Positions 1-6,190 of a stretch of 33,197 nt of DNA are shown in pieces. A model generated the notes under the pieces. It did no database searches and had not been told where the DNA came from. It saw nothing but the letters and a program-made list of their open reading frames with translations. Numbering within the stretch: position 1 is the stretch's first letter; every line of letters starts with the position of its first letter. Position numbers and translations under genes: made by a program. The DNA comes from an uncultured Bacteroides sp. (GTDB taxonomy: Bacteria > Bacteroidota > Bacteroidia > Bacteroidales > Bacteroidaceae), in the NCBI GenBank assembly GCA_947074275.1, contig CAMTPA010000033.1, forward strand, positions 1 to 33,197, written 5' to 3'.

Positions 1-164
1 ACCACTGTCACCCTTGTGCCATTGTTGTCGGCTATAGATGCCGTCACTATCAGTTCTCTCACTGCCTTTTGCGATGCGGTTTCTCGCAAAAGTTCCGATT
101 CTCCACAACTTGCAATGCCCACCAATAGAGCTATGATGATGCTGTATAATTGTATTTTTTTCAT
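1..164 (-). CDS. N-terminal part of a fimbrillin-like lipoprotein (runs off left edge)
   Basis: The minus strand opens at an ATG at 162-164 and stays open to the window edge, giving 54 residues. It begins MKKIQLYSIIIALLVGIASC: a short basic start, a hydrophobic stretch and a lipobox ending at Cys20, so the product is exported and lipid-anchored. Just after come the residues ELIVTASIADNNGTRVTV. A 'TASI...TR' stretch soon after the lipid cysteine is a common beginning of Bacteroidetes fimbrillin-family (Mfa-like) surface lipoproteins; that family assignment is inference from a short piece, while the lipoprotein call is seen directly. A weak -7-like box, TACTTTTA read on the minus strand, lies at 197-204. 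Most of the gene is outside the window. Confidence 0.6.
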   Translation of the reverse strand, partial: MKKIQLYSIIIALLVGIASCGESELLRETASQKAVRELIVTASIADNNGTRVTV

Positions 165-285
165 ATCGAGGTATTGTTTGGTTTGCTAACGATGTGTAAA
201 AGTAGCCATTTTTTATGAATAAAGCGTGGCTGTAATGTTAAAATAGAAAAGAATAATGAGGCTCTTTCCACTTCCCTTTGGTAGC

Positions 286-395
286 AAGGCCTATCTACTG
301 TGCTGGATAGCTATGCCTACCGCGGTAGATATAGCTACCCAGCAAATGGAGTGTGCATAGTTGAGGCGATAGATGTGCATAGTTGTCGTCAGAAG
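286..395 (+). repeat. Degenerate 22-base-period tandem repeat, locus 1 (about 5 units)
   Basis: Units begin at 286, 308, 330, 352 and 374. The first ends in TCTACTGTGCTGGA, the second contains the 12-base palindrome CTACCGCGGTAG (317-328), and the last two both start TGTGCATAGTTG exactly 22 bases apart. The same motifs in the same phase recur at 16973-17104 (plus strand) and 26067-26198 (minus strand); for example CGATAGA followed by TGTG spans a unit boundary both here and in the third locus. Non-coding, since 22 is not a multiple of three. Confidence 0.7.
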
Positions 396-430
396 TATCT
401 ATATATTATAAACTTATTCTTTTTTACGCG

Positions 431-482
431 AATTTCCGGTAATTAATTGAGGTACCCCCTCCTCAATTAATTACCGGAAATT
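431..482 (+). terminator. Perfect 22-bp hairpin, probable terminator of an unseen transcript
   Basis: Bases 431-452 are the exact reverse complement of 461-482 with an 8-base loop. On the plus strand the right arm runs into TTATTTTT, so it looks like a rho-independent terminator reading rightward. On the minus strand no T-run follows. No plus-strand gene precedes it in the window, so what it terminates is unknown. Confidence 0.55.
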
Positions 483-685
483 TTATTTTTCCCTATACTT
501 TACGGGCGTATCTATAAAAATGAAAGAAGTGAGTGGGGTGTTGAAGAAACTTTTTAAGTCACAATTTTCAATCGGCTTGGGTCGGTGAGTTGATTTAAGG
601 ATATTTGCGGCAACGATGCGAAGAGCTAAATTGACCTATTGTAGAAGCCCGTTGTAGATTGATAGGATATAAATTTATTGTTTTT

Positions 686-755
686 CGATAAATAATTATC
701 GTTTTATTTGCGTAATTAAAAAAGTATCTATTTCTTTGCATATCGAAAAACGATA
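686..755. promoter_or_regulatory. Operator-like inverted repeats before the tiny lipoprotein gene
   Basis: CGATAAATAATTATCG (686-701) is a 6-bp inverted repeat round a 4-base centre, and TATCGAAAAACGATA (741-755) is a 5-bp inverted repeat round AAAAA. CGATAAATAAT occurs at both places, and ACGATA appears again at 784-789. The cluster of TATCG/CGATA half-sites, 40 to 110 bases before the ATG at 796, looks like regulator binding sites; the HTH protein at the end of the cassette (2572-2781) is an obvious candidate. That link is inference. Confidence 0.4.
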
Positions 756-795
756 AATAATCATTGAATAACAAATAATAAAAAACGATACTCTT

Positions 796-999
796 ATGAA
801 AAGATCATTTTTAAGTACCTCTGTTTTTGCGGTTGCTATTTCGTTGATAGCCTTGTTTGCTTGCAACACCGCTTTGGACGTGAACGAACTGCTACAATCG
901 GAAAAGTGCAGCAACGACACTTGCAGTCAAACCTCCATTGTGGGAAAAGCTGCCCAAACTACCTATTTTGTGAAGGTTATCGCATCCATTATCCGATAA
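796..999 (+). CDS. Small cysteine-containing lipoprotein or secreted peptide precursor, 67 aa
   Basis: The product starts MKRSFLSTS, has a hydrophobic segment from residue 10 to 22 and a lipobox-like LFAC ending at Cys23, so it is probably exported and lipidated, leaving a mature piece of about 45 residues. That piece carries two more cysteines in the pattern CSNDTC (residues 38-43) and ends in a mixed hydrophobic/basic tail (YFVKVIASIIR). I recognise no family. It is the first gene of a plus-strand group, 51 bases before a CPBP membrane protease, followed by DUF2975 and an HTH regulator. A small exported peptide next to a CPBP protease suggests a substrate or a peptide to which the protease gives immunity, but this is inference. 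An overlapping minus-strand frame (696-920) has no signal or family features and is ignored. Confidence 0.6.
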   Translation: MKRSFLSTSVFAVAISLIALFACNTALDVNELLQSEKCSNDTCSQTSIVGKAAQTTYFVKVIASIIR

Positions 1000-1050
1000 C
1001 AACCAATCTCTAAACATAACGTAGAACGAAATATCTAAAAAAATACAATT

Positions 1051-1875
1051 GTGAAAACAGCAATTAAGTTAGTATTAATCTATTTTTTCCTGCTTCAGGT
1101 AGTATCACCTTTCGTGGTGGCAATTCCCTGTGCGTTGTTGATGATTCTTGATGGAGCAGAACTAAACCCCGTGCAGCTTATGGCGAAAGTGCTTTTGCCT
1201 GCACAATTGGTGGGTATGGCATTGATGATGCTCTATTTGTGGCGCAAAAAGTATTTAAGCGCAATTCGAGTGACCAAACCTGTTGTCACACCTTTGTATT
1301 GCGTGTTGGCGGCGGCGCTGATGGTGGGCTGCGCTTGGCTCATTTCGATGTTGATGTCGCTGATGCCGTGGGTGCCAAACATAATGGAAGACACGTTTAG
1401 CGAATTGATTTCGACTTGGCTTGGTATTTTTGTGATAGCCCTTGCAGGGCCTGTGGTAGAAGAATATGTGTTTCGCGGCGCAATCGCCCGCTCCTTGCTC
1501 AAGCAATATTCGCCCACAACAGCTATTTTGATTTCGGCTGCCATATTTGGGGTGTTCCACATCAACCCAGCTCAAATACTTCCCGCCTTTTTGATAGGTA
1601 TTGTCTTTGGGTGGGTATATTATCGCACGGCAAGCTTGATACCAGTGATTGTGATGCACGTGGTGAACAACAGCGTAGCAGCGTGGCTGATGGTGACCTA
1701 TCCCGACGTGACCGAGGTAAACGAACTTGTGCCGCCTGTGTATCAGATTGTTTTCACCTGCATAGCAGCAGTGGTGGTGGTGCTGATTTATGGCTGGATG
1801 CGGAAAATAAAAGCAGACTACAACTGGGAAGAGAATGCAACGCTAACAACTAAAGAGGAGACTGTTGCATTATGA
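1051..1875 (+). CDS. CPBP (CAAX-type, Abi/Rce1-like) intramembrane metalloprotease, 274 aa
   Basis: A multi-pass membrane protein with all CPBP family (PF02517) signatures in the C-terminal half: EEYVFRG at residues 137-143 (the paired glutamates and arginine), FGVFH at 166-170, and H203 with N207 in HVVNNS. In Rce1-type enzymes these residues bind metal and water inside the membrane and cut polypeptides; bacterial members act on peptides, in bacteriocin immunity or in envelope processing. The start is GTG at 1051; no ATG upstream keeps the frame, and later ATGs would remove the first membrane segment. It overlaps the next gene by four bases (ATGA), so the two are co-translated. The 67-aa exported peptide lies just upstream. 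The catalytic set is complete, so it is probably active. The substrate is not known. Confidence 0.88.
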   Translation: MKTAIKLVLIYFFLLQVVSPFVVAIPCALLMILDGAELNPVQLMAKVLLPAQLVGMALMMLYLWRKKYLSAIRVTKPVVTPLYCVLAAALMVGCAWLISMLMSLMPWVPNIMEDTFSELISTWLGIFVIALAGPVVEEYVFRGAIARSLLKQYSPTTAILISAAIFGVFHINPAQILPAFLIGIVFGWVYYRTASLIPVIVMHVVNNSVAAWLMVTYPDVTEVNELVPPVYQIVFTCIAAVVVVLIYGWMRKIKADYNWEENATLTTKEETVAL

Positions 1876-2528
1876 AGAATAGATTGAATATACTTTGCCT
1901 ACTTGTGGTGCTGGTGTTGAGTTTCTCGGTGTTTCAACAAGTTTATTTCATAGCACATGCAGGAATGGATGGGTTTAGAGCAGGAATGGATGCTGCCGCA
2001 CAAAATTCGATAGAGATGGAATACAAAGGAATAAATATGCGACCGTTGGCATTTATGCCAAAAACATTTGGTGTCTACAGCGACTCAATTTACAATACAG
2101 TATCCCAGTCTAATGTGCCTATGCACCTCAATATGGTGCTTGTTGATTTGGATGCAGAACAGAGCTTATTTGAGAAGTTGGTTGATAATCTCTGCAATAC
2201 ACTTTCAATTATCGCCAAGATTTTTGCTGTGGTGTGGTTTATAAAGTTGATAATATCCATCAACAAGAAGAATATATTTTGTTGGGCAAACGTGCGTTGG
2301 CTACGAAAACTTGGTATTGCGATGATTGTTGCATTTGTTGGCAATGTTATCCCATTGGTTATGAGTGCGATAACCATAAATGAAATATTTGCCAACGAAA
2401 ACTATAACCTAATGCTTTCTGGTTTAGTAGACTCTATCAACTTGGTGTTGGGGCTTGTGTCATTGATTGTAGCGCAAATATTCGCTATGGGACTGCGTAT
2501 GCAGGAGGAGCAAGAACTAACCATCTAA
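1872..2528 (+). CDS. DUF2975 family membrane protein, 218 aa
   Basis: Four hydrophobic segments are visible: an N-terminal one (about residues 5-28), then about 112-135, 147-168 and 184-207. The end, MGLRMQEEQELTI, matches the characteristic end of DUF2975 proteins, which typically finish with a Gln-Glu-Glu...Leu-Thr-Ile motif. DUF2975 proteins have no known biochemical function and are usually encoded directly before a small YozG-type HTH regulator, exactly as here. The gene starts inside the stop of the CPBP gene (ATGA overlap), so it belongs to that operon. The region between the first and second membrane segments (about 30-110) is probably extracytoplasmic. Confidence 0.8.
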   Translation: MKNRLNILCLLVVLVLSFSVFQQVYFIAHAGMDGFRAGMDAAAQNSIEMEYKGINMRPLAFMPKTFGVYSDSIYNTVSQSNVPMHLNMVLVDLDAEQSLFEKLVDNLCNTLSIIAKIFAVVWFIKLIISINKKNIFCWANVRWLRKLGIAMIVAFVGNVIPLVMSAITINEIFANENYNLMLSGLVDSINLVLGLVSLIVAQIFAMGLRMQEEQELTI

Positions 2529-2571
2529 AAAAACTGTTTTAGATAACAACGCAACAAAAATTTGTTGACCT

Positions 2572-2781
2572 ATGCCAATTATAGTAAACCTTGACATAAT
2601 GATGGCTCGAAGAAAAATATCTTTGGGCGACTTGGCCGAAAAAATAGACATTACCCCTGCTAACTTATCTATTTTGAAAACAGGCAAGGCCAAAGCGATT
2701 CGTTTTTCTACACTCGAAGCCATTTGCCACGTGCTCGACTGCCAGCCGGGCGATATTTTAGAATACAAGCCCGATGAGTGA
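2572..2781 (+). CDS. YozG-type XRE family HTH regulator, 69 aa
   Basis: A single-domain Cro/C1-type DNA-binding protein. The helix-turn-helix runs from about residue 16 to 58 (SLGDLAEKIDITPANLSILK, then IRFSTLEAICHVLDCQPGDIL), and the start MPIIVNLDIMMARRK and the end LEYKPDE are typical of YozG regulators. These are usually partners of DUF2975 genes, as seen here 43 bases upstream. The start at 2572 is preferred over the internal methionines at residues 10-11 because the family keeps the short N-terminal beta strand. It probably binds near its own operon; the CGATA inverted repeats at 686-755 are candidates. It is last in the cassette and followed by a terminator. Confidence 0.85.
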   Translation: MPIIVNLDIMMARRKISLGDLAEKIDITPANLSILKTGKAKAIRFSTLEAICHVLDCQPGDILEYKPDE

Positions 2782-2810
2782 ATAACCAAATGAATGGCTT
2801 GTAGAAAACT

Positions 2811-2857
2811 AAAAAAGCATCCTCTATTCAATGCCTATGAATGGAGGATGCTTTTTT
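2811..2857. terminator. Bidirectional terminator between the HTH gene and sufE
   Basis: AGCATCCTCTATTCA (2816-2830) pairs with TGAATGGAGGATGCT (2838-2852) with one G-T pair and a 7-base loop. An A-run precedes it and a T-run follows it, so it can end both the plus-strand cassette and the minus-strand sufE transcript. Confidence 0.85.
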
Positions 2858-2880
2858 GTAGGTTCAAAAAAAAGGTCTAT

Positions 2881-3300
2881 TTACTGCTTGGCCTTGTATG
2901 CCAAGGCATACATACGCATCTGCTTCACCATAGATACCAGTCCGTTGCTGCGAGTGGGCGACAAATGTTCTTTTAGCCCAATTCGGTCGATAAAATAAAG
3001 GTCGGCATCCAATATCTCATCGGGTGTGTGCCCCGACAGCACTCTAATGAGCAAAGCGATGATGCCTTTTACTATCAAAGCGTCGCTTTCGGCTTGAAAG
3101 AGAATCTCACCATCCTTTTCGTCGGCGTGAAGCCACACACGGCTTTGGCATCCTTCAATGAGGTTTTGCTCCGTTTTGTATTGCTCGGGTAGGGGAGGAA
3201 GCTCGTTGCCCAAATCGATAAGCATTTGGTAGCGATCCATCCAATCGTCGAAATCGTTAAATTCGGCAATTACTTCATCTTGTAATTCGTTGATTGACAT
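2881..3300 (-). CDS. sufE: SufE-like cysteine desulfurase activator, 139 aa
   Basis: SufE accepts persulfide sulfur from the cysteine desulfurase SufS and passes it on for Fe-S cluster assembly in the cytoplasm. The family signature is clear: LIEGCQSRVW with the acceptor Cys51, preceded by the LPPLPEQYKTEQN segment and followed by a beta strand and ALIVKGIIALLIRVLSG. Length and ending (LSPTRSNGLVSMVKQMR) are normal for the family. It lies 20 bases downstream of the glutaminyl cyclase gene on the same strand and is probably transcribed with it from the promoter at 4348; no other suf gene is in the window, so it is separate from the main suf operon. Confidence 0.92.
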   Translation of the reverse strand: MSINELQDEVIAEFNDFDDWMDRYQMLIDLGNELPPLPEQYKTEQNLIEGCQSRVWLHADEKDGEILFQAESDALIVKGIIALLIRVLSGHTPDEILDADLYFIDRIGLKEHLSPTRSNGLVSMVKQMRMYALAYKAKQ

Positions 3301-3320
3301 AATCTATTTGGTTTTTAAAA

Positions 3321-4319
3321 TTACTTTTCGTTGTAGATAACCTCCAGAACTGTTTGCCCCACTACCTGAAGCGTTTGTGGGTTGATGTTGTCCATATCAT
3401 CTTTCACCGTGTGCCAATTGGGGTCGAACTCCCAATCGCCCTCTGGGTTGTGTGGGATAATATCGATGGTTTTGATGCCTGCTATGCGGTTGATGAAAAG
3501 GTGATCGTCGGTGGCTCCACCGCGTGCTTCGTCTATGAAGTAGTTGCCATAGCCCAGCTTGTGTGCGGCATCCCACACCTTTCGGTTCACATCCTTGGCA
3601 TAGCGTTCGGAGTGATATTCACGGTAGAACGAAGGATTGTGTCCACCCACCATATCGAGTAAGATACCAAATCGGGCGTTGTAGCCCTGCACGTGTGGGT
3701 TTCGCGCCCAATATTGTGCTCCCAAGCACCAAGCCTCTTCGCTGAAGTTGCCCGTGTGTTTTTGGTGTGTGCCATAGTCTTCGGCATCCAAAAAAATGAG
3801 GTCGATGCCTAAGTTGGGTTGCTGCTGCTGAATCTGACGAGCTATCTCAAGCAATACACCTACTCCGCTCGCTCCATCGTTTGCGCCCAATATGGGTGTG
3901 TAATGATTCTTTTCGTTCGGGTCGTTGTCGGCCCACGGGCGGCTATCCCAATGAGCAAAAAGCGCAATACGCTTCTTGTTTTCGGGTTGATAAGAGCCTA
4001 TGATGTTTCGAGCTTTGAGTAAAGTGCCGTTGTAGGCTATGAGGTCGGCATACTGGTTGGTCACTTGCGCTCCGAAGTTTTCCAATTGGCTTGCCAGATA
4101 GTTGCCACAATCCACGTGCTCTTTGCTGTTGGGCACACGTGGTCCAAAGTCTACCTGCATCTTCACGTACTGATAAGCACTATCGGAATTGAATTGAGGA
4201 ACGGTGACAGAGATGATTTCTTGTAGGGTGGCATCTGCCTTCTGGTTCTTGCTTCCACCGCAAGCGGTAGCGGTGAGCAACATTGCGCCAAATGCCCATA
4301 TCAAGTGTTTCTTATTCAT
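3321..4319 (-). CDS. Glutaminyl-peptide cyclotransferase (M28-type glutaminyl cyclase) lipoprotein, 332 aa
   Basis: A lipoprotein (lipobox TATAC, Cys20) of the M28 zinc-peptidase fold. It resembles closely the glutaminyl cyclase of Porphyromonas gingivalis as I recall it: DSAYQYVKMQVDFGPR near residue 46, FAHWDSRPW at 122-129, GANDGASG at 145-152, DAEDYG at 178-183, LDMVGG at 221-226, DDH at 271-273 and NWHT at 301-304. Likely zinc ligands are D148, E180 and H303. The enzyme converts N-terminal glutamine to pyroglutamate on exported proteins in the periplasm. In Bacteroidetes many signal peptidase I substrates begin with Gln after cleavage (the 'Q-rule'), and this is the enzyme that modifies them. 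A plain aminopeptidase function is possible but less likely. Promoter box TACTTTTG at 4348-4355. Confidence 0.82.
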   Translation of the reverse strand: MNKKHLIWAFGAMLLTATACGGSKNQKADATLQEIISVTVPQFNSDSAYQYVKMQVDFGPRVPNSKEHVDCGNYLASQLENFGAQVTNQYADLIAYNGTLLKARNIIGSYQPENKKRIALFAHWDSRPWADNDPNEKNHYTPILGANDGASGVGVLLEIARQIQQQQPNLGIDLIFLDAEDYGTHQKHTGNFSEEAWCLGAQYWARNPHVQGYNARFGILLDMVGGHNPSFYREYHSERYAKDVNRKVWDAAHKLGYGNYFIDEARGGATDDHLFINRIAGIKTIDIIPHNPEGDWEFDPNWHTVKDDMDNINPQTLQVVGQTVLEVIYNEK

Positions 4320-4347
4320 TTGTTTGAATTTGTAATTTATGTAGCGG

Positions 4348-4355
4348 CAAAAGTA
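4348..4355 (-). promoter_or_regulatory. -7 box TACTTTTG for the glutaminyl cyclase-sufE unit
   Basis: CAAAAGTA on the plus strand reads TACTTTTG on the minus strand, an exact TAnnTTTG Bacteroidetes -7 box, 29 bases before the ATG at 4319. Confidence 0.6.
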
Positions 4356-4426
4356 ACGAAATTAACAACAGCTCCCCACTTGATGCGTAGATTATTAACA
4401 AAAGTTTCTTGTGTGGGCTGCCGATA

Positions 4427-5650
4427 TTAAAGTATCCTTTTCACGAGATAACGCACGGGATACCACACAGAAAGAAAACCCACTATCAGCACAGTAGCGA
4501 GGATTAGCACTAAGTCTTGCCAATGCACGCTCACGGGATAGGCATCTACGATAAAGCTATTTCCTCCGCCTAAAGAAATCACGCCAAAGCATTGCTGTAT
4601 AGTGCAAAGCAACAAGCCTACTCCAAGTCCAATCACAGCACCGATGAATGTGATGAGCCTGCCTTCAAACAAGAAAATTTGTGAAATCAAACGGTTGTTG
4701 GCACCCAATTTTCGCAAGGTCATCACATCCTCTTTCTTGTCGAGTATGAGCATTGACAGCGACCCGATGACATTGAAACAAGCTACGGCCAAGATAAAGG
4801 TGAGGAATATATAAGATATGAGTTTCTCTATCTCCATAATGCGAAAAACATCGGCCTGCTGTTCATATCGGTTTTGCACCACGTAGTCATCGCCCAATAT
4901 TTTCTCTATTTTTGATTTGAATGAGGCAATGTTGCTGCTGGGGTGCAGCTTGAGTTCGATGGCCGACACTTCGGTTTCGTAGTCGAGCAATTGCCGTACG
5001 AAGGCAAGGGATGTGAGAATGTGTTGCGAGTCATACTTCTGCTGGTTGACCGCAAATACGGTTCCGGGCGAATAAAGATAATCTGTGTTGAACGATGTGG
5101 AGGGATTGCTCAAGTTGACTCGCCCCTCTCTGCGTGGCACATACACGGTAAGTGGGTCGACAAATTGTATTCCAGTTCCTAATGTAGAAACAAGCTCAAC
5201 GCCCATAACACCATAATTCACAATGGGGTCTGAAAGGATGAATCGGCCTGCGCCATAAAGAATGCTGTCGATGGCCGTTAGCTCTTCAAAGTTATCTTCT
5301 ACCCCTTTGAGTGTAACCATTGTTTGCCGCTCCTTGTATTGCACCATTGCATTTTCTTCGAGAACCTCGGTAGATACTGCTACTTCGGGCAATGTGCGGA
5401 TGGTGAGTATGCGGTTGTCTTGACCATCGAAAACCTTTCCCTCGCGAATGGTGATTTTGAGTTCGGGGTCGAAAGCGGTGAATAGACTTGCTACCATATC
5501 TTGAAAACCATTGAAAACACTAAGGGTACACACCAATGCAAGTGTAGCCAATGCCACCCCACACACCGAAATGGTTGAGATGACATTGACTGCATTGTGC
5601 TTCTTTTGGGAAAAAAGGTAGCGACGAGCTATGTAGAAAGCTAAATTCAC
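4427..5650 (-). CDS. LolC/LolE-type ABC transporter permease (FtsX/MacB family), 407 aa
   Basis: The protein has one membrane segment near the start (about residues 21-48, with a preceding FYIARRYLFSQKKHNAVNVIS that is typical of LolC/E), a large extracytoplasmic domain (about 50-270) and three C-terminal membrane segments (about 272-300, 325-352, 378-400). The motif EDVMTLRKLGANNRLISQIFLFEG between them is the FtsX-domain coupling region that contacts the ATPase. In proteobacteria LolCE, with LolD, releases lipoproteins from the inner membrane; here no LolD-like ATPase is adjacent, so it must work with one encoded elsewhere. Its start overlaps the end of rbfA by four bases, so the two are co-translated. 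It could be another MacB-like exporter, but the N-terminal signature favours Lol. Confidence 0.8.
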   Translation of the reverse strand: MNLAFYIARRYLFSQKKHNAVNVISTISVCGVALATLALVCTLSVFNGFQDMVASLFTAFDPELKITIREGKVFDGQDNRILTIRTLPEVAVSTEVLEENAMVQYKERQTMVTLKGVEDNFEELTAIDSILYGAGRFILSDPIVNYGVMGVELVSTLGTGIQFVDPLTVYVPRREGRVNLSNPSTSFNTDYLYSPGTVFAVNQQKYDSQHILTSLAFVRQLLDYETEVSAIELKLHPSSNIASFKSKIEKILGDDYVVQNRYEQQADVFRIMEIEKLISYIFLTFILAVACFNVIGSLSMLILDKKEDVMTLRKLGANNRLISQIFLFEGRLITFIGAVIGLGVGLLLCTIQQCFGVISLGGGNSFIVDAYPVSVHWQDLVLILATVLIVGFLSVWYPVRYLVKRIL

Positions 5651-5985
5651 TTCAAAAGTGAGTCTATTTTTTCGATATAATCCAATGAATCGTCTACAAA
5701 GAATTTCAATTCGGGGATGATGCGCAACTGATGGCGAACACGTGTGCCAAGTTCATAACGAATGGATTTCATATTATCGTTTATGTTCTTCACAATTTCG
5801 CTACTTTTTTCGGATGGGAATACGCTGAGATATACACGCGCAACACTCATATCGGGGCTAATGCGGACAGCACTCACTGAAATGAGCACACCAGGCATCG
5901 CCTTTGTTTGTAATAAGAAGATTTCGCTCAGCTCTTTTTGTAGCAAACGAGCTATTTTACTTTGACGGGTTGTTTCCATATTCAA
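5647..5985 (-). CDS. rbfA: Ribosome-binding factor A, 112 aa
   Basis: RbfA is a small KH-fold protein that binds the 30S subunit and helps 16S rRNA 5'-end maturation, especially in the cold. Typical features are RQSKIARLLQKELSEIFL near the start, a central VSAVRISPDMSVARVYLSVF (strand and AxG-like turn region) and the end LRIIPELKFFVDDSLDYIEKIDSLL. Residue 3 (METTRQ) is an alternative start and may be the real one. It overlaps the downstream LolC/E permease by four bases. A possible -7 box TATTTTTG lies at 6052-6059 on the minus strand. Confidence 0.93.
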   Translation of the reverse strand: MNMETTRQSKIARLLQKELSEIFLLQTKAMPGVLISVSAVRISPDMSVARVYLSVFPSEKSSEIVKNINDNMKSIRYELGTRVRHQLRIIPELKFFVDDSLDYIEKIDSLLK

Positions 5986-6051
5986 ACTTCAATTATTAGG
6001 ATTGCTTTTTGTTCAGATGATACATTATCAGGTATAACTTAATATGCTAAA

Positions 6052-6059
6052 CAAAAATA
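6052..6059 (-). promoter_or_regulatory. Possible -7 box TATTTTTG for rbfA
   Basis: CAAAAATA on the plus strand reads TATTTTTG on the minus strand, 67 bases before the rbfA ATG. The match is exact, but the leader is rather long and the sequence is in an AT-rich stretch, so chance is possible. Confidence 0.35.
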
Positions 6060-6144
6060 GTGTGACAAAGTTAAATAAATAACTGATTGAGTTAATGAAA
6101 CAATCTTTTTTTTAGTTTCATTTATTGATTGAGACTAAATGAAT

Positions 6145-6152
6145 TATCTTTG
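6145..6152 (+). promoter_or_regulatory. -7 box TATCTTTG for the kinase operon
   Basis: Exact TAnnTTTG box 39 bases before the ATG at 6191, with TTG at 6126-6128 at suitable -33 spacing. It drives the histidine kinase and the overlapping pseudokinase gene. Confidence 0.7.
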
Positions 6153-6190
6153 TACCCAACAAATAATAGACTTAAAAACGTCAGATAACG

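Larger units (their letters stand above)
165..795. other. 630-base intergenic region with repeats, hairpin and inverted repeats
   Basis: This gap separates the leftward lipoprotein gene from the rightward peptide/CPBP cassette. It holds a 22-base-period degenerate repeat array (286-395), a perfect 22-bp hairpin (431-482), a 22-codon ATG reading frame at 520-588 with no homology I recognise, and AT-rich inverted repeats (686-755) before the gene at 796. No tRNA or recognisable structured RNA is visible. Confidence 0.6.

Noticed and set aside
286..395. Possible CRISPR array
   Set aside because: The 22-base units are degenerate and contiguous, with no unique spacers between identical repeats and no cas genes nearby.
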